From: Nitrosomonas sp.
GTDB lineage: Bacteria > Pseudomonadota > Gammaproteobacteria > Burkholderiales > Nitrosomonadaceae
Length of the DNA stretch: 54,649 nt
Assembly (NCBI RefSeq): GCF_021731985.1
Contig: NZ_JAKFWH010000084.1
Span: 1 to 54,649 of the forward strand
Direction of reading: 5' to 3'
How positions within the stretch are numbered: the stretch's first letter is position 1; every line of letters begins with the position of its first letter. Shown piece after piece: positions 1 to 11,120 of this stretch. Below the pieces are notes generated by a model. That model searched no databases and was not told where the DNA came from. It saw nothing but the letters and a program-made list of their open reading frames with translations. The position numbers were made by a program, and so were the translations under genes.

Positions 1-125
1 GTTACTTTTGGTTTCTTGATAAATAATGGAATCGACAATCCTAATTGTTTCATCAATGCGCTCTCTTGCAGTGGTTACGATCTACCGCGTATTTTACAAG
101 TTTTTTGGACTTATTCAGAGTTTCC
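1..125 (-). mobile_element. Left-edge fragment of an IS5-like insertion sequence
   Basis: On the minus strand a coding start at position 53 reads MKQLGLSIPLFIKKPKV and runs off the window edge. This resembles the N-terminus of IS5-group transposases (MKQL followed by a basic stretch). Between this start and position 125 is a short non-coding leader ending in GGAAACTCTGAATAAGTCC on the minus strand (107-125), which looks like an IS5-type terminal inverted repeat (GGAAnnTnnGAATAAG style). The element end is therefore placed near 125. Only 17 codons are visible, so the family call rests on a short match plus the end sequence. Confidence 0.5.
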
Positions 126-385
126 TTGAGTATATTTGCCGGTAAGAGCTAACGAGTCTTCGTGTTATTGTGCATAAAGATGAAAGAATATTGTAATCTA
201 ATGGGCATCAGAAGATAGTTGGAATGTTTCTTTAAACTATATGCTTATAATATTTTCTGTATGTTTAGTGTAAGATATGGTTTGTAGGATACTGTATTTT
301 AAATTGGAATTATTTCTATGGATTATTCCGCTTGAACTCTTGCCGTCATTATTCTGGATCACTGTTCTATTTCTAAACCAATGCT
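126..385. other. Non-coding stretch upstream of the PAS-GGDEF-EAL gene
   Basis: AT-rich sequence between the IS end and the first gene. I see no credible ORF, tRNA or strong hairpin. It presumably holds the promoter of the signalling gene at 386, but I could not pick a convincing -35/-10 pair. Confidence 0.4.
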
Positions 386-3300
386 ATGACTCGCGATTTG
401 ATAGGCCCAACAGATTTCCCTAACCGTGAGGCGACGATTCCTGTTTCCACTATTCTGAGCGAGGGGCAACTAAGTGAATTGTTCGACGGTATTAAAGATT
501 TGATTCAGAGTGTTGCACCGGACGGACGTTTTCTCTTCGTGAATCGTGCTTGGCGCGAAGCACTTGGATATTCGGTGGAAGAAGTCGCTACGTTGAATAT
601 CTTTAACATCATTCATCCGGATTGCCATGCACATTGCCAGAAATTTATGGAACGGATCATGGCGGGTGAGGATGTTGGATTAATCGAGGTGCCATTCCAA
701 ACAAGGGATGGGCAAATCATCGTTGTAGAAGGTAACGTAAGTTTATATTCTATAGACAATAAACCCATTGCCACGCGCGGTATATTCCGCAACATCACCG
801 AGCGCAAAGCAGCAGGGGCAGAAATCCTGGCACTCAAAGAAAATCTCGAACACACAGTGATGCAGCGCACCGCTGAGTTACAAGCCAGTGAAAGGCGTTT
901 TCGCAATCTTGTCGCAAGTATGCCGGGTGCCGTGTATGAGTTCTGTGTTGATGCGACCGGTCATCGCACGCTTCCTTTTATGAGTGAGGGCATTGTTGAT
1001 TTAGTTGGATGTTCTGCGGCCGTATGCATGGCGAATGTTGAGATTTTGTTTCAACGGATACCTGGTTACGCTTTGCCGGGCATGGAAGCATCCATTCGTG
1101 ATTCAATGGAAAAGCTGACACCATGGTTTTATGAGTTTCCTGTACAAACTTCCGCGGGTGAGAAATGGATACGCGGTCACGCGATACCGCAACGAGAGGG
1201 GGATGGCAGTACGCGGTGGAATGGTGTATTTGTTGATATCACTCCGCAAAAACAACTGGAAATAGCGCTTCGCAATAATGAGCAGCTTTTCCGTAGCCTA
1301 ACGGAAGTAGCACCGGTCGGTATTTTTCGTACCGATGTGGCGGGTAGATGTCTGTATGTGAATGAGCGTTGGTGCAGTATGGCCGGTATGGATGTTGTGG
1401 CGGCTACAGGTGATGGATGGACTAACGCTATTCATCCGGATGACCGGAAAAAAGTGATCGATGAATGGAATGCGGCCGTGAAACATCATCAGCAGTTTAG
1501 GTGCGAGTATCGTTTGCAAACTGAAGAACAAATAGTTACCTGGATCCTGGGTTTGGCACAAGCAGAACGCGGTCAGAGTGGAGATGTACTGGGTTATGTG
1601 GGTACGATTACCAATATTACCGATCAAAAAATGAAAGAATCGGAACTGGCGGAATCGCGCAACTTGCTTAAAACTATTGTGGATACAATGCCGGCACGTA
1701 TTTTCTGGAAAGATAAAGAATCCCGTTATTTGGGTTGTAATCCTGTTTTTGCTAAAGATGCAGGGATAGGATCACCTCAGGAAATTATCGGTAAAGTGGA
1801 TTACGATTTAAGTTGGACGAAGGATCAGGCTGATCACTACCGGAATGACGATCGGCAAGTGATCAATTCAGGAATTCCGAAACTGTACTATGAAGAACCG
1901 TTGAATAATGCCTCCGGAGAAACCATTTGGATCGAGACCTCCAAAGTACCGCTGATGAATACAAATCATGAAATCATTGGAGTGCTGGGTATCTATCAGG
2001 ATATTACGCAGCAGAAGCAAGCGCACGATTCGATGCGTCTTGCGGCCACTATTTATCAGTCGAGCAATGAGGCCATCATGGTCACGGATGAAAACAACCG
2101 GATTATACAAATTAACCCGGCTTTTACGCGGATGACCGGTTACGAGATTGCAGATGTTATTGGCAAGGATTCAACGATATTGCGATCAGGATGGCATGAT
2201 GAAGCTTTCTATCAGAATATCGGGGGCAGGCTTGTAAATGAAGGCTGCTGGCAAGGAGAAATCTGGGATCTGCGCAAGGACGGTATTGTTCACGCCAAAT
2301 GGCTTAGTATTAATGTTATTCGCCATCTGGATGGCCGTGTTCATTGCCATGTTGCACAGTTTTCGGATATCACCGAGAAGAATAAAAAAGATGAAATAAT
2401 CCTGTCGCAGGCTAATTATGATCAATTGACTGGCTTACCTAACCGTAATTTGTTCAAGAATCGTTTGGAACTTGAGATCAAGAAATCGTATTGCAATGAA
2501 TCGACACTCACCGTGCTGCTTCTGGATTTGGATCACTTTAAAGATATCAACGATACGTTGGGTCATGACAAAGGCGATGAATTGCTGCGAGAAGTTGCCT
2601 CGCGTATCAAACTCTGTCTAGACCAATCGGATACGGTTGCGCGTCTGGGTGGAGATGAGTTCGCGGTTATTGTAACGGATTCTGCCGACAATCCTCTGCA
2701 GGTTGAAGCGCTTGCCCGTAAGATTATTCAGGAACTGAACAAACCGTTTAATTTTAGCCACAGTCAGATTAATCATTATATTTCCACCAGTATCGGAATC
2801 GTCTCCTATCCCCAGGACGGAGCTGACATAAAAAGCTTGATGAAACATGCAGACCAGGCGATGTATGCCGCAAAACTGCAAGGTCGTAACCGTTTCTGCT
2901 ACTTTACTGCTTCCATGCAGCAGGAAGCGCATGAAAAAATGCTGCTTATTCATGATCTAAGGCAAGCAATCGCAAAAAATGAACTGCACGTTTATTATCA
3001 ACCGATCCTGGAGTTATCCAGTGGACGTATTATCAAGGCGGAAGCACTGTTACGCTGGAAGCACCCGCTGCGTGGTATGATCAGCCCGGCTGTATTTATA
3101 CCATTGGCCGAGGAAAGCGGTTTGATCGTGGAAATCGGAGAGATGGTGTTTAGACGATCGATTGTCCTGATTAATCAGTGGCGGCAGGAGTACGGACATA
3201 CAATTCAAATTAGTGTGAATGTATCCCCTATCCAGTTTAAACACATGAATAATGGCAACTGGTTCGATCACCTGAATAAAATGGGGTTGCCTGGAAATTG

Positions 3301-3715
3301 CATTAACGTGGAGATCACCGAAGGATTATTGTTAAAAGACTCTTCTGTTGTGCAAGAGTACCTGTTGGAGTTTCGCAATAATGGAATAGAGGTTTCCATT
3401 GATGATTTTGGCACCGGCTTCTCCTCGCTCTCTTATTTAAAGAAGTTTGATATTGATTATCTCAAGATAGATCGTTCTTTTATTAATCAGTTGATGGACA
3501 ATGCAACAGATCGGGCACTGGTAGAAGCCATTATTGTAATGGCGCATAAACTGGATATCAAAACCATAGCCGAGGGCGTTGAAACCAAAGAGCAGCAGGA
3601 TTTGCTGATTCATTTTGGCTGCGACTATGTACAAGGCTTTCTTTATTCGCTCCCGATTGCGCAGCAAGCGTTTGGGCAGCTGCTTGTCGAACAGAACAGC
3701 CGGATCAAGGCATAA
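386..3715 (+). CDS. Multi-PAS GGDEF-EAL cyclic-di-GMP signalling protein
   Basis: A 1109-residue sensor that probably makes and/or degrades c-di-GMP. Five PAS-type modules are readable in order: about 30-140, 170-290, 297-415, 424-545 and 550-670. A short coiled-coil-like segment (about 140-170) follows the first. The GGDEF domain starts near LTGLPNRNLF and has an intact GGDEF at 755-759. The EAL domain carries EALLRW from 886, then DDFGTGFSSL, the KIDRSF strand and AEGVET, so both active sites look complete. The inhibitory RxxD site before GGDEF is absent (DQSD instead), so product inhibition through a canonical I-site is not expected. No membrane segment or signal peptide is evident, so it should be cytosolic. 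It stands alone, convergent with tpm. The input signal is unknown. Confidence 0.93.
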   Translation: MTRDLIGPTDFPNREATIPVSTILSEGQLSELFDGIKDLIQSVAPDGRFLFVNRAWREALGYSVEEVATLNIFNIIHPDCHAHCQKFMERIMAGEDVGLIEVPFQTRDGQIIVVEGNVSLYSIDNKPIATRGIFRNITERKAAGAEILALKENLEHTVMQRTAELQASERRFRNLVASMPGAVYEFCVDATGHRTLPFMSEGIVDLVGCSAAVCMANVEILFQRIPGYALPGMEASIRDSMEKLTPWFYEFPVQTSAGEKWIRGHAIPQREGDGSTRWNGVFVDITPQKQLEIALRNNEQLFRSLTEVAPVGIFRTDVAGRCLYVNERWCSMAGMDVVAATGDGWTNAIHPDDRKKVIDEWNAAVKHHQQFRCEYRLQTEEQIVTWILGLAQAERGQSGDVLGYVGTITNITDQKMKESELAESRNLLKTIVDTMPARIFWKDKESRYLGCNPVFAKDAGIGSPQEIIGKVDYDLSWTKDQADHYRNDDRQVINSGIPKLYYEEPLNNASGETIWIETSKVPLMNTNHEIIGVLGIYQDITQQKQAHDSMRLAATIYQSSNEAIMVTDENNRIIQINPAFTRMTGYEIADVIGKDSTILRSGWHDEAFYQNIGGRLVNEGCWQGEIWDLRKDGIVHAKWLSINVIRHLDGRVHCHVAQFSDITEKNKKDEIILSQANYDQLTGLPNRNLFKNRLELEIKKSYCNESTLTVLLLDLDHFKDINDTLGHDKGDELLREVASRIKLCLDQSDTVARLGGDEFAVIVTDSADNPLQVEALARKIIQELNKPFNFSHSQINHYISTSIGIVSYPQDGADIKSLMKHADQAMYAAKLQGRNRFCYFTASMQQEAHEKMLLIHDLRQAIAKNELHVYYQPILELSSGRIIKAEALLRWKHPLRGMISPAVFIPLAEESGLIVEIGEMVFRRSIVLINQWRQEYGHTIQISVNVSPIQFKHMNNGNWFDHLNKMGLPGNCINVEITEGLLLKDSSVVQEYLLEFRNNGIEVSIDDFGTGFSSLSYLKKFDIDYLKIDRSFINQLMDNATDRALVEAIIVMAHKLDIKTIAEGVETKEQQDLLIHFGCDYVQGFLYSLPIAQQAFGQLLVEQNSRIKA

Positions 3716-3750
3716 AGACTACTATCGATCCTGATTGACTCGATCCCATG

Positions 3751-4413
3751 CTATGGGATCAATATTTTCAGCAAAATTGTATTTTCTTGTAACCGGCTCA
3801 GGCCGCGTTCTTGAAAACGCGGATTTTGATCAAACACATCCTGCTGTGACAACAATGTGATCGCGGCGTACGGTTGATAAAGTGCAGTAACTTCATCCAT
3901 TGAAACTGCAAACGGCGGGCCGGGCATTTCATGCTGGGGGTAGTCGAGTGTGACGAGCAGGATTTGCGTTGCAGGCGGTAGAATAGGCAGCAGATGGTGC
4001 GTATAGCGTTTACGCATTTCCGGCGGTAATGCGATCAATGCCGCGCGATCGTAGACCGCAGCAACTTTTGCTACATCATTTTTATCCAAATCAAAAAAAT
4101 CACCGCACAAAATGTGCATATCATTTGCTTCTAGATGGGTGAATGGATCGTGCACCCTGCATTGGGGTGTCAGGCCATTCTCTGCAAAAAACGCTTTGGC
4201 CGCAACGATACTTAATTCGACACCCAGAACCGTATGTCCTTGTTGATGCAGCCAAAGCATATCGCGGCTTTTGCCGCACAATGGCACAAGCACCGTACTA
4301 CCCGGAGCAAGCTGCAAGCTCTGCCAAAATTGACACAAATACGGATTGATTTCATTTTGATGAAAACCGATATCTTTCCGTTCCCACCGATCTAGCCAGT
4401 ATTCTTTCTGCAT
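3751..4413 (-). CDS. tpm: Thiopurine S-methyltransferase
   Basis: 220 residues, the usual length for bacterial TPMT. The N-terminus (WLDRWERKDIGFHQNEINPYL) and the SAM-binding segment VLVPLCGKSRDMLWL followed by GVELS are characteristic. The family transfers methyl groups from SAM to sulfur, and in bacteria also to selenium or tellurium species; the natural substrate here is unknown. It lies downstream of the guanidine carboxylase on the same strand after a 110-bp gap, so it may be read through from that operon but is unlikely to be part of the pathway. Its stop codon sits inside a perfect 8-bp palindrome at 3742-3760. Confidence 0.9.
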   Translation of the reverse strand: MQKEYWLDRWERKDIGFHQNEINPYLCQFWQSLQLAPGSTVLVPLCGKSRDMLWLHQQGHTVLGVELSIVAAKAFFAENGLTPQCRVHDPFTHLEANDMHILCGDFFDLDKNDVAKVAAVYDRAALIALPPEMRKRYTHHLLPILPPATQILLVTLDYPQHEMPGPPFAVSMDEVTALYQPYAAITLLSQQDVFDQNPRFQERGLSRLQENTILLKILIP

Positions 4414-4523
4414 TATGGGTTCTTTTGCTGTCGTAGGTGGTTGTACTATCGATTAGAATAACCGATATCGCTTTGCAGCAAGGCTCTGATGTCGCCAAGC
4501 GGGAAAATTTTTTCATGATTATT

Positions 4524-7500
4524 TTATTCCTGGATAACGAAAAGTGCCTGTCCGGCAGAGACATATCCGCCTTGTTTGCAAAATATTTTCCGCACGGTGC
4601 CAGTGAGCGGCGCGTCTACCGGGAATTCCATTTTCATCGATTCGATCATAATAACCGCTTTGCCTGCATCTACACGGTCACCTTCTTTGATCAGCAGCTT
4701 CCAAACTGTACCCGTTACTTGGGAACTGACAGCTTGTGCGCCCGGTGGCAGATCTAGTTCGCTTTGGGTATCCGCTTCGTCGAGCGTATTTTCACTGACA
4801 TACTGTGATTGACCATTGGCTTCCCAGCGCTGCCGTTCGGCTTCAAACGCAGCTTGTTGAGTGGTTTTGAATGCGGTGATGCCGGCTGCATGCTGTTGTA
4901 AGAAAGCGTTGTATTGTTTCAGACTCAGAACACTTTCTTCGGTACGCAGTTTGAAGCGCCCGCTAATGAAATCCTTACGCAGCTTGAGCAGTTCACTTTC
5001 ACTGACCGGATAAAAGCGGATTTGATCAAAGAAACGCAATAACCAGGGTTTGCCTTCCTTGAAGTCGGCCGTTTGACGGTAGCGGTTCCACATGGGTATT
5101 GTACGCCCGACAAATTGATAACCGCCGGGGCCTTCCATCCCGTACACACATAAATAGGCACCCCCAATGCCGACAGCATTCTCGGGCGTCCAGGTACGTG
5201 CCGGATTGTATTTGGTGGTGACAAGGCGGTGACGCGGATCCAGGGGCGTGGCTACGGGTGCGCCCAGATAGACATCGCCCAGCCCCATAACCAAATAGCT
5301 GGCTGAAAATACAATATGTTGAACATCCTCGATATGTTCCAATCCATTAATGCGGCGGATAAATTCAATATTGCTGGGGCACCAGGGGGCGTCGCTGCGT
5401 ACCGATTGCATGTATTTCTCGATGGCCAATCGTGTGGCGGCGTCATCCCAGGATAGAGGCAAGTGGATGATGCGCGACGGCACTTCCATGGCATCGATAG
5501 CGGGCAGCTTGCTTTCCCCTGCAATCAGAAGATCCAATAAAGTATCGCGAGCCAGCCGGTTGGAATCAAAATGAATCTGTAGCGAACGAATACCAGGCGT
5601 CAGATCCAGAATCCCGGCCAGCTCCCCGGCTTCGATGCGTTGCTGTAGCCAGGTCATCAAAGCATGCGCGCGAAAGCGCAAATTCAGATCGAGCACGGGT
5701 GGGCCATATTCAATCAACAGATATTTATCGCCGGATTGGCGGTAAGTGACTTGAACTTGCCCTGAGTGCTCGGGAATGCGATGCAGAACTGGGCTGCCTG
5801 GATTTCTGGAATGAGCGCTGGTAACAGGAACCTGATCAACACGAAGCTGCTGAATAAGCAGATTCTGCTGTTTTTCCAGTGCAAGCGCTTGTTCTATCGA
5901 TATTGGATGGAAGCGAACACTGTCTCCTGGTTTGAGTTGTCCGGTTTTCCACAATTCCGCATGGGCGATGGTGACCGGACAGACGAAACCGCCCAGACTG
6001 GGACCATCAGGACCCAGGATAATCGGCATATCGCCGGTAAAATCGACGGCGCCAATCGCATAGGCGTTATCGTGAATGTTCGATGGATGTAATCCGGCTT
6101 CGCCGCCGTCGGATCGCGCCCATTGCGGTTTAGGACCAATCAAACGGACACCCGTGCGGCTGGAGTTATGATGTACTTTCCATTCAGCGGCAAAAAAATG
6201 CCCGATATCCGCTTCCGTAAAGAAATCAGGTGCGCCATGCGGTCCAACCAACACGGCGATTTCCCAGTGATCCGTATAGCGCGGGATCAATTCCTGCGAT
6301 AAATGTTGAGAAAGATGAGGCTGAGAAGGTTGTAAGGGCTGAATATGTAATACATCGCCAACGCGCAGCACACGCCCGCCATGTCCGCCGAATTGACCGA
6401 GCGTAAAAGTGGATTTACTGCCCAGATAATCAGGTACCTGAAAACCGCCTTGCACAGCCAAGTAGACCCGGCTGCCCGATTGCTTCACTTTGCCAAATTG
6501 CAAAAGCGCACCGGCTTTGACGAAGTGAGATTGCCATTGGGACAATGGTTCACTGTCCAGTAACCCATCAATGGGTGCGCCGCAGATTGCGATGATGCTG
6601 TCACAATTAAAGCGCAGCGTCGGGCCTGCCAGGGTGATTTCCAATCCAGCGCTATCTTCAGGATTGTTGATCAGCCGATTGGCAAGACGAAAAGCCAAAC
6701 TATCCATCGGTCCGGAAGGCGGAACGCCGACGTTCCAGTAACCGATTCGTCCTGGATAATCCTGTATCGAGGTTTGTACGCCCGCATTCAGGACATCGAT
6801 ACTGTGCGGCTGATAATGGAAGCCATTGAGGAATTGCGTATACGGCTGTCCGCTGCGAAACACGGCGCTGTGCAGAATTTGTTTGAGATACGCCAGATTG
6901 GTTTCGATTCCCTGCAACGATGTGTCTTCCAATACGCCCAGCAGCTTGGCGATTGCTGTGTCACGATCAGGTGCATGTACAATGATTTTTGCCAGCATCG
7001 GATCATAAAATGCGGATACCTCAATGCCGCGCTCGACCCAAGTCTCCACACGTGCTGCAGTAGAAAATTCCGCTGCAGTCAGTATGCCGCTGGAAGGCTG
7101 GAAATCTTTGGCAGGATTTTCAGCATAAACCCGTACCTGAATGGATGCGCCATTGGGCTTGATAATGAAAGAGTCGAGCGAAGGGAGCTCGTCTGCGGCT
7201 TGCCGTACCATCCATTCCACCAGATCGATACCGGTGACTTCCTCAGTCACGCCATGTTCAACCTGTAGGCGCGTATTGACCTCGAGAAAATAAAATTGAC
7301 CGCTGGCGGCATCGAAAATATATTCAACGGTGCCAGCGGATTGATAATGAATGGCTTTTCCGAGGCGTACCGCAGTGTCCAGCAAAGCCTGACGCAGATG
7401 CGGCGGGAGGTTGGGTGCGGGTGTTTCCTCAATGACTTTCTGGTTGCGCCGTTGCATGGAACAGTCTCGTTCTCCCAGTGCAACGACCTGGCCTTTGCCG

Positions 7501-8144
7501 TCACCAAAAATCTGTACTTCTATATGGCGTGCCCGGTCGACAAATTTTTCCAGGAAAAGACCAGCATCCTTGAAATTGTTTTGTGCCAGATTCTTGACCG
7601 ATTCATAAGCACCGATCAGTTCATCCTGATTCCAGCACAGGCGCATGCCGATGCCGCCGCCGCCTGCGGTGCTTTTCAACATGACCGGATAACCGATATG
7701 CTTAGCCTGATGACACGCCGCTTCAAGGTTTTCCAGCAAACCGGTACCCGGCAGCAGCGGTACCCGGTTTTTCAATGCCAGCTCGCGCGCGGTATGTTTT
7801 AAACCAAAGGCGCGCATTTGTTGCGGAGTAGGGCCGATAAAACAAATGCCATGCGCAATACATTGTTCAGCAAAGTCGGCTTTCTCACTGAGGAAGCCGT
7901 AGCCAGGGTGGATGGCTTGCGCGCCTGCTTGCTGCGCAATTTCCAATATTTTATCGGCGCGCAGATAACTCTCAGCCGCAATGCCGCTGCCGATACAGTA
8001 AGTTTCATCCGCTTCGGTCACATGGCGCGATAAGGCATCGGCTTCGGTATAAACCGCCACACTTTTTACGTTCATGCGGCGCAGCGTGCGGATAATACGG
8101 CAAGCAATGGCGCCACGATTGGCAATCAAGATTTTTTCGAACAT
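4524..8144 (-). CDS. Guanidine carboxylase (urea carboxylase family, biotin-dependent)
   Basis: 1206 residues, full length for the family. In order: biotin carboxylase/ATP-grasp (about 1-450, starting [16 protein letters not shown], with the Gly-rich [12 protein letters not shown] loop and [15 protein letters not shown]), a KipA-like half (about 465-770), a KipI-like half (about 800-1020) that completes the carboxyltransferase, and a C-terminal biotinyl domain with ESMKME, biotin lysine K1171. The family carboxylates urea or guanidine using ATP and bicarbonate. Homologues controlled by guanidine-I riboswitches and paired with DUF1989 proteins prefer guanidine, giving carboxyguanidine. The context here has both features, so guanidine is the better call. 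No allophanate hydrolase domain is fused. Start supported by an AAAGGA ribosome site. Last gene of a four-gene operon. Confidence 0.9.
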   Translation of the reverse strand: MFEKILIANRGAIACRIIRTLRRMNVKSVAVYTEADALSRHVTEADETYCIGSGIAAESYLRADKILEIAQQAGAQAIHPGYGFLSEKADFAEQCIAHGICFIGPTPQQMRAFGLKHTARELALKNRVPLLPGTGLLENLEAACHQAKHIGYPVMLKSTAGGGGIGMRLCWNQDELIGAYESVKNLAQNNFKDAGLFLEKFVDRARHIEVQIFGDGKGQVVALGERDCSMQRRNQKVIEETPAPNLPPHLRQALLDTAVRLGKAIHYQSAGTVEYIFDAASGQFYFLEVNTRLQVEHGVTEEVTGIDLVEWMVRQAADELPSLDSFIIKPNGASIQVRVYAENPAKDFQPSSGILTAAEFSTAARVETWVERGIEVSAFYDPMLAKIIVHAPDRDTAIAKLLGVLEDTSLQGIETNLAYLKQILHSAVFRSGQPYTQFLNGFHYQPHSIDVLNAGVQTSIQDYPGRIGYWNVGVPPSGPMDSLAFRLANRLINNPEDSAGLEITLAGPTLRFNCDSIIAICGAPIDGLLDSEPLSQWQSHFVKAGALLQFGKVKQSGSRVYLAVQGGFQVPDYLGSKSTFTLGQFGGHGGRVLRVGDVLHIQPLQPSQPHLSQHLSQELIPRYTDHWEIAVLVGPHGAPDFFTEADIGHFFAAEWKVHHNSSRTGVRLIGPKPQWARSDGGEAGLHPSNIHDNAYAIGAVDFTGDMPIILGPDGPSLGGFVCPVTIAHAELWKTGQLKPGDSVRFHPISIEQALALEKQQNLLIQQLRVDQVPVTSAHSRNPGSPVLHRIPEHSGQVQVTYRQSGDKYLLIEYGPPVLDLNLRFRAHALMTWLQQRIEAGELAGILDLTPGIRSLQIHFDSNRLARDTLLDLLIAGESKLPAIDAMEVPSRIIHLPLSWDDAATRLAIEKYMQSVRSDAPWCPSNIEFIRRINGLEHIEDVQHIVFSASYLVMGLGDVYLGAPVATPLDPRHRLVTTKYNPARTWTPENAVGIGGAYLCVYGMEGPGGYQFVGRTIPMWNRYRQTADFKEGKPWLLRFFDQIRFYPVSESELLKLRKDFISGRFKLRTEESVLSLKQYNAFLQQHAAGITAFKTTQQAAFEAERQRWEANGQSQYVSENTLDEADTQSELDLPPGAQAVSSQVTGTVWKLLIKEGDRVDAGKAVIMIESMKMEFPVDAPLTGTVRKIFCKQGGYVSAGQALFVIQE

Positions 8145-8207
8145 AGCGTTATCCTTTTTCTTGATGAATCATTAGCTGGGCTCAGTTAATCCAACTCGAT
8201 TAATTCC

Positions 8208-8873
8208 TTACTGAGAGTCCCAGACCAATAGACGGATCGGCGTCGGGTTATAAGCATTGCAGGGATTGTTCAATTGCGGGCAATTCGAAATCAATACCAA
8301 TACATCCATTTCAGCCTGCATTTCTATGTACATGCCGGATGCGGAAATGCCATCGACAAATTCCAATCCGCCTGCTTCAGTCACAGGCACGTTCATGAAA
8401 AAATTGATGTTGCTTGGCAAATCACGCTTATTCATGCCGAGTTGCTGGCAAAGCGGGTCATGCGCCAGGGCATGCAAAAAGTTGTCACGGCAACTGTGCA
8501 TCGGGAATTTTTCCAGCGCATAGCGTACCGTATTGCTTTCTGCCGCACAGGCGCCGCCCAGTGTGTCGTGGCGCCCGCAGGTATCGGCTGCGATCGTGAG
8601 CATGACATTGCCCAGATTGGAGTAGAGCTTGCTGCCAGTGGTTAAATAGAGTTTATTCTGGGCGCGTATCGTATCGGTTGCGCTGTAGCGTTCCACAGCA
8701 TTATTCGCGTTAAAAAACAACGTATCAACGGCTTGATTGCCTTCCAGATCGACAATGCGGAAAATTTGCCCTTGCTTAACGAGCTTGACCCAAGGTTCCC
8801 CAGCCGCACAGATCTCATCGATTACGGCGTGATGGGGATCAAGCGGACTTGCAATGAGATAAGACGTATTCAT
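8208..8873 (-). CDS. DUF1989 protein, probable carboxyguanidine deiminase subunit (UAAP2 type)
   Basis: 221 residues from the start at 8873, which overlaps the upstream stop as ATGA and is preceded by GGAGA. An in-frame ATG at 8888 lacks such a site. The protein belongs to the urea-amidolyase-associated DUF1989 family; the smaller, second-position member matches UAAP2. It carries [15 protein letters not shown], in which His, Asp and Cys could bind metal. Work on guanidine operons assigned the paired DUF1989 proteins as subunits of a carboxyguanidine deiminase that yields allophanate and ammonia. Translational coupling to its partner fits a 1:1 complex. Which subunit is catalytic cannot be read from the sequence. 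Confidence 0.85.
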   Translation of the reverse strand: MNTSYLIASPLDPHHAVIDEICAAGEPWVKLVKQGQIFRIVDLEGNQAVDTLFFNANNAVERYSATDTIRAQNKLYLTTGSKLYSNLGNVMLTIAADTCGRHDTLGGACAAESNTVRYALEKFPMHSCRDNFLHALAHDPLCQQLGMNKRDLPSNINFFMNVPVTEAGGLEFVDGISASGMYIEMQAEMDVLVLISNCPQLNNPCNAYNPTPIRLLVWDSQ

Positions 8874-9595
8874 TTTTCGTCTCCACAATAAAAATGTTGT
8901 GTATTCTTTAATGCACGGGTATTTTCTGCACTATGCAGACACTCTGCGATAGCTTCCACAGGCGTGTTAAATGCCGCCAGATTGACTGCGCCAGGTTGGT
9001 AAGATGCCTTGGGATCCAGTGGATGCGGTGCGGCCGATAACACTACCAATGTATTCATCACAAAACTCAAATCAACATAATCACCTGCCTTGCTGTTCCC
9101 TGGCTGGAAAGTTAGCTCACCGGAAACATCCGCAGTTACCTTACTGAAAAAATTGATGGTCGATACGACGTCACGCATCCCTAATCCCCACTTACCCAAT
9201 TCGATCAACATGCCATCCAGACCACTGCGAGCCATCTCATTGCGGTGTTCTTGGTAGCGTGCAACACCGTATTTATGCCGGATTAAATTGCTATCACTCA
9301 GGCCGCATACCGTGTCGTTCCAACCGGCTGTGTCGGCTGTGATACAACAAAAAATCCGCCCCATGTCGGAATGACAGGCATGCCCTTTGGTTAGGCGGAA
9401 TGTGTGCTGCGATTTCAGCGTGTCGGCCATATTGTAGCGTTCGAGTTTTTCTTCCTGATTAAAAAACAAAACAGCTGCATTTGCACCGCCCTGTACATCG
9501 GTCAGACGTAACGTTGTGCCACGACGCAGGATGCCAGACCAGTGGCATCCGCCTGGAATGGATTGTTCCCAGATCAATGTGTTGGGTTGATTCAT
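8870..9595 (-). CDS. DUF1989 protein, probable carboxyguanidine deiminase subunit (UAAP1 type)
   Basis: 241 residues, start preceded by AAGGAG. It is a paralogue of the next gene. Both share the fold signature around R(L)[30 protein letters not shown] and a mid-protein block, here [12 protein letters not shown]. The His of the partner's RHDTLGGAC block is replaced by Asn here, so the two subunits differ at a likely metal or active-site position. Family knowledge makes it half of the deiminase acting on carboxyguanidine. It follows the permease by 25 bp and overlaps the UAAP2 gene by 4 bp, inside the riboswitch-controlled operon. Confidence 0.85.
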   Translation of the reverse strand: MNQPNTLIWEQSIPGGCHWSGILRRGTTLRLTDVQGGANAAVLFFNQEEKLERYNMADTLKSQHTFRLTKGHACHSDMGRIFCCITADTAGWNDTVCGLSDSNLIRHKYGVARYQEHRNEMARSGLDGMLIELGKWGLGMRDVVSTINFFSKVTADVSGELTFQPGNSKAGDYVDLSFVMNTLVVLSAAPHPLDPKASYQPGAVNLAAFNTPVEAIAECLHSAENTRALKNTQHFYCGDEK

Positions 9596-9620
9596 GATGA
9601 ACTCCTTATTGAAAATGATT

Positions 9621-11057
9621 TCACTTAATAGCTATCCATTTTTTGCAAAGGATATACAGCGTAGTGATCGTTAAAATGCTTCCTAATACCAGCGGAGTGG
9701 CCCACAATTGCCACCAGGGCGCATCCGCTGAAATCGCGTAGGGACGCGGCCAGGCGATATTGATGAGTTCAAATAATGACCAGATAAATGCCAGGCTATT
9801 GATGACCAATCCCCATGCGCCCAGTTTTAATTCGCCCAGTGCAGGATTCCACCGGCCTGTGAGCCGGGCAAACAATGCAAAGCCCGTGGTGAACGCGAAC
9901 ATGGCGTATAAACCGCCGGTACCGAAAGCGATGATGGTGGCCACGGCATCGTCATTGAGTCCAAACACCAATCCACAGCCAGCCAGCAGAACGGTAAAGA
10001 GAACCGCATTACGCGGTGTTTTGCTCGCCGTTACTTGACTCAGCACCCCCGGCATATTGCCTTCTCGCGCCATGGAAAAAACAATGCGCGAAGTGTATTT
10101 GACCATGGACGCACCGCAGGCCAAGAAAGCAGTCATCACAATGGCCAGGAAGGGTTGCTCGAACCAATCGCCAATGCTGCTGGCGATCAAGGGGGTAACC
10201 GGATCGGCCGTATGGCTGGAATTTTTTAATGTGCCAGGATCAAAGGCCAAAATCAGCGCGGCTGAATTGAATAAAACGACTGTGCCGACAACGAGTAGCG
10301 ACATAAAAATTGCCCGTGGCACCATGCGTTTCGGTTGATGGGTTTCTTCCGCGGTGGTGGAGCACGCATCAAAACCGATGAAAGCCCAACCGGCAATGGC
10401 CAGTGCCGCCAGGAAAGCAGCTATTTCACTGGGTGCTGTTCCGGTACCCATGTGCTGGAACAATTCCATGACAGGATGCTGACGGAAGAAAAGAAATAAT
10501 AACAGCGCCACGCCGAATGACCCGACGACTTCCGCGTAAACACCCAGTTTGATCACTAGATTGAAAATACTGACAGGGGCTAGATTGAGTAATGTGCAGA
10601 TAAGCAGAAATATCACACCCCAGAGCACCATCATGCCGCCGCCATCACCCGGCGATCCGCAAAAAGTGGCCAACCAGAAGCCGCCGGTATAAGCGGTCGT
10701 AGTGACCATGGCGATGGTGGAGCAAATATAAATCACGCCGGCATATTGCCCGGCGATCGCGCCGCCGAGTTGCCGCGCCCATTTATAGGCACCGCCAGCA
10801 ATCGGGAATTGTGAAGACAACTCCGCGTAAACAGTCGCCACCAATAACTGCATGAGCAAACAGACCGCCAGCGCCGCAAACCAACCGCCACCGGCGACAA
10901 CAGTTTGCACACCGATGATGGCATACAATCCGGCGACCGGCGAGACAACCGCAAAACCGAGCGTGAAACTGTGCCATACACTCATGCTGCGATTGAGTGT
11001 ATCGCTTGTCCCATGGACATCTTGCGAAGTAGCAATTTGTTTTGTTGAACCTGACAT
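9621..11057 (-). CDS. APC-superfamily permease, probable guanidine or amine importer
   Basis: 478 residues from ATG at 11057 (MSGSTKQIATSQ), with GGAGA 9 bases upstream. The same frame stays open to 11201, but that extension is encoded by the riboswitch leader and is not expected to be translated. About 12 hydrophobic segments are visible, with the APC amino-acid/polyamine permease pattern near the N-terminus (FTLGFAVVSPVAGLYAIIG) and GWAFIGFDACSTTAEET. It is an inner-membrane transporter. As first gene of the guanidine operon it most likely imports guanidine or a related nitrogen compound; that substrate is inferred from context only. Confidence 0.88.
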   Translation of the reverse strand: MSGSTKQIATSQDVHGTSDTLNRSMSVWHSFTLGFAVVSPVAGLYAIIGVQTVVAGGGWFAALAVCLLMQLLVATVYAELSSQFPIAGGAYKWARQLGGAIAGQYAGVIYICSTIAMVTTTAYTGGFWLATFCGSPGDGGGMMVLWGVIFLLICTLLNLAPVSIFNLVIKLGVYAEVVGSFGVALLLFLFFRQHPVMELFQHMGTGTAPSEIAAFLAALAIAGWAFIGFDACSTTAEETHQPKRMVPRAIFMSLLVVGTVVLFNSAALILAFDPGTLKNSSHTADPVTPLIASSIGDWFEQPFLAIVMTAFLACGASMVKYTSRIVFSMAREGNMPGVLSQVTASKTPRNAVLFTVLLAGCGLVFGLNDDAVATIIAFGTGGLYAMFAFTTGFALFARLTGRWNPALGELKLGAWGLVINSLAFIWSLFELINIAWPRPYAISADAPWWQLWATPLVLGSILTITTLYILCKKWIAIK

Positions 11058-11083
11058 AACCAGTCTCCATGCAAAAGGGTTTA

Positions 11084-11120
11084 CCGGGATTGTAATGTAC
11101 TTCTCGAGTACATTACGCTT
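11084..11120 (-). promoter_or_regulatory. Candidate expression platform of the guanidine riboswitch
   Basis: A perfect 10-bp hairpin (arms 11092-11101 and 11107-11116, five-base loop) sits directly after the aptamer. Beyond it, TCCCGG on the minus strand (11084-11089) can pair with CCGGGA inside the aptamer's conserved 3' segment (11125-11130). The two helices could form the ligand-free alternative to the aptamer fold. No poly-U tract follows, so control at translation or by a longer-range fold is as likely as termination. This is a structural inference by eye. Confidence 0.5.

Noticed and set aside
3742..3760. Perfect 8-bp palindrome GATCCCAT-GCT-ATGGGATC
   Set aside because: It contains the tpm stop codon and has no T-run; kept only as a note, not called a terminator.
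6774..7802. Two frames of about 165 codons on the plus strand within the carboxylase gene
   Set aside because: Antisense to a full-length, motif-rich gene; no domain recognised.
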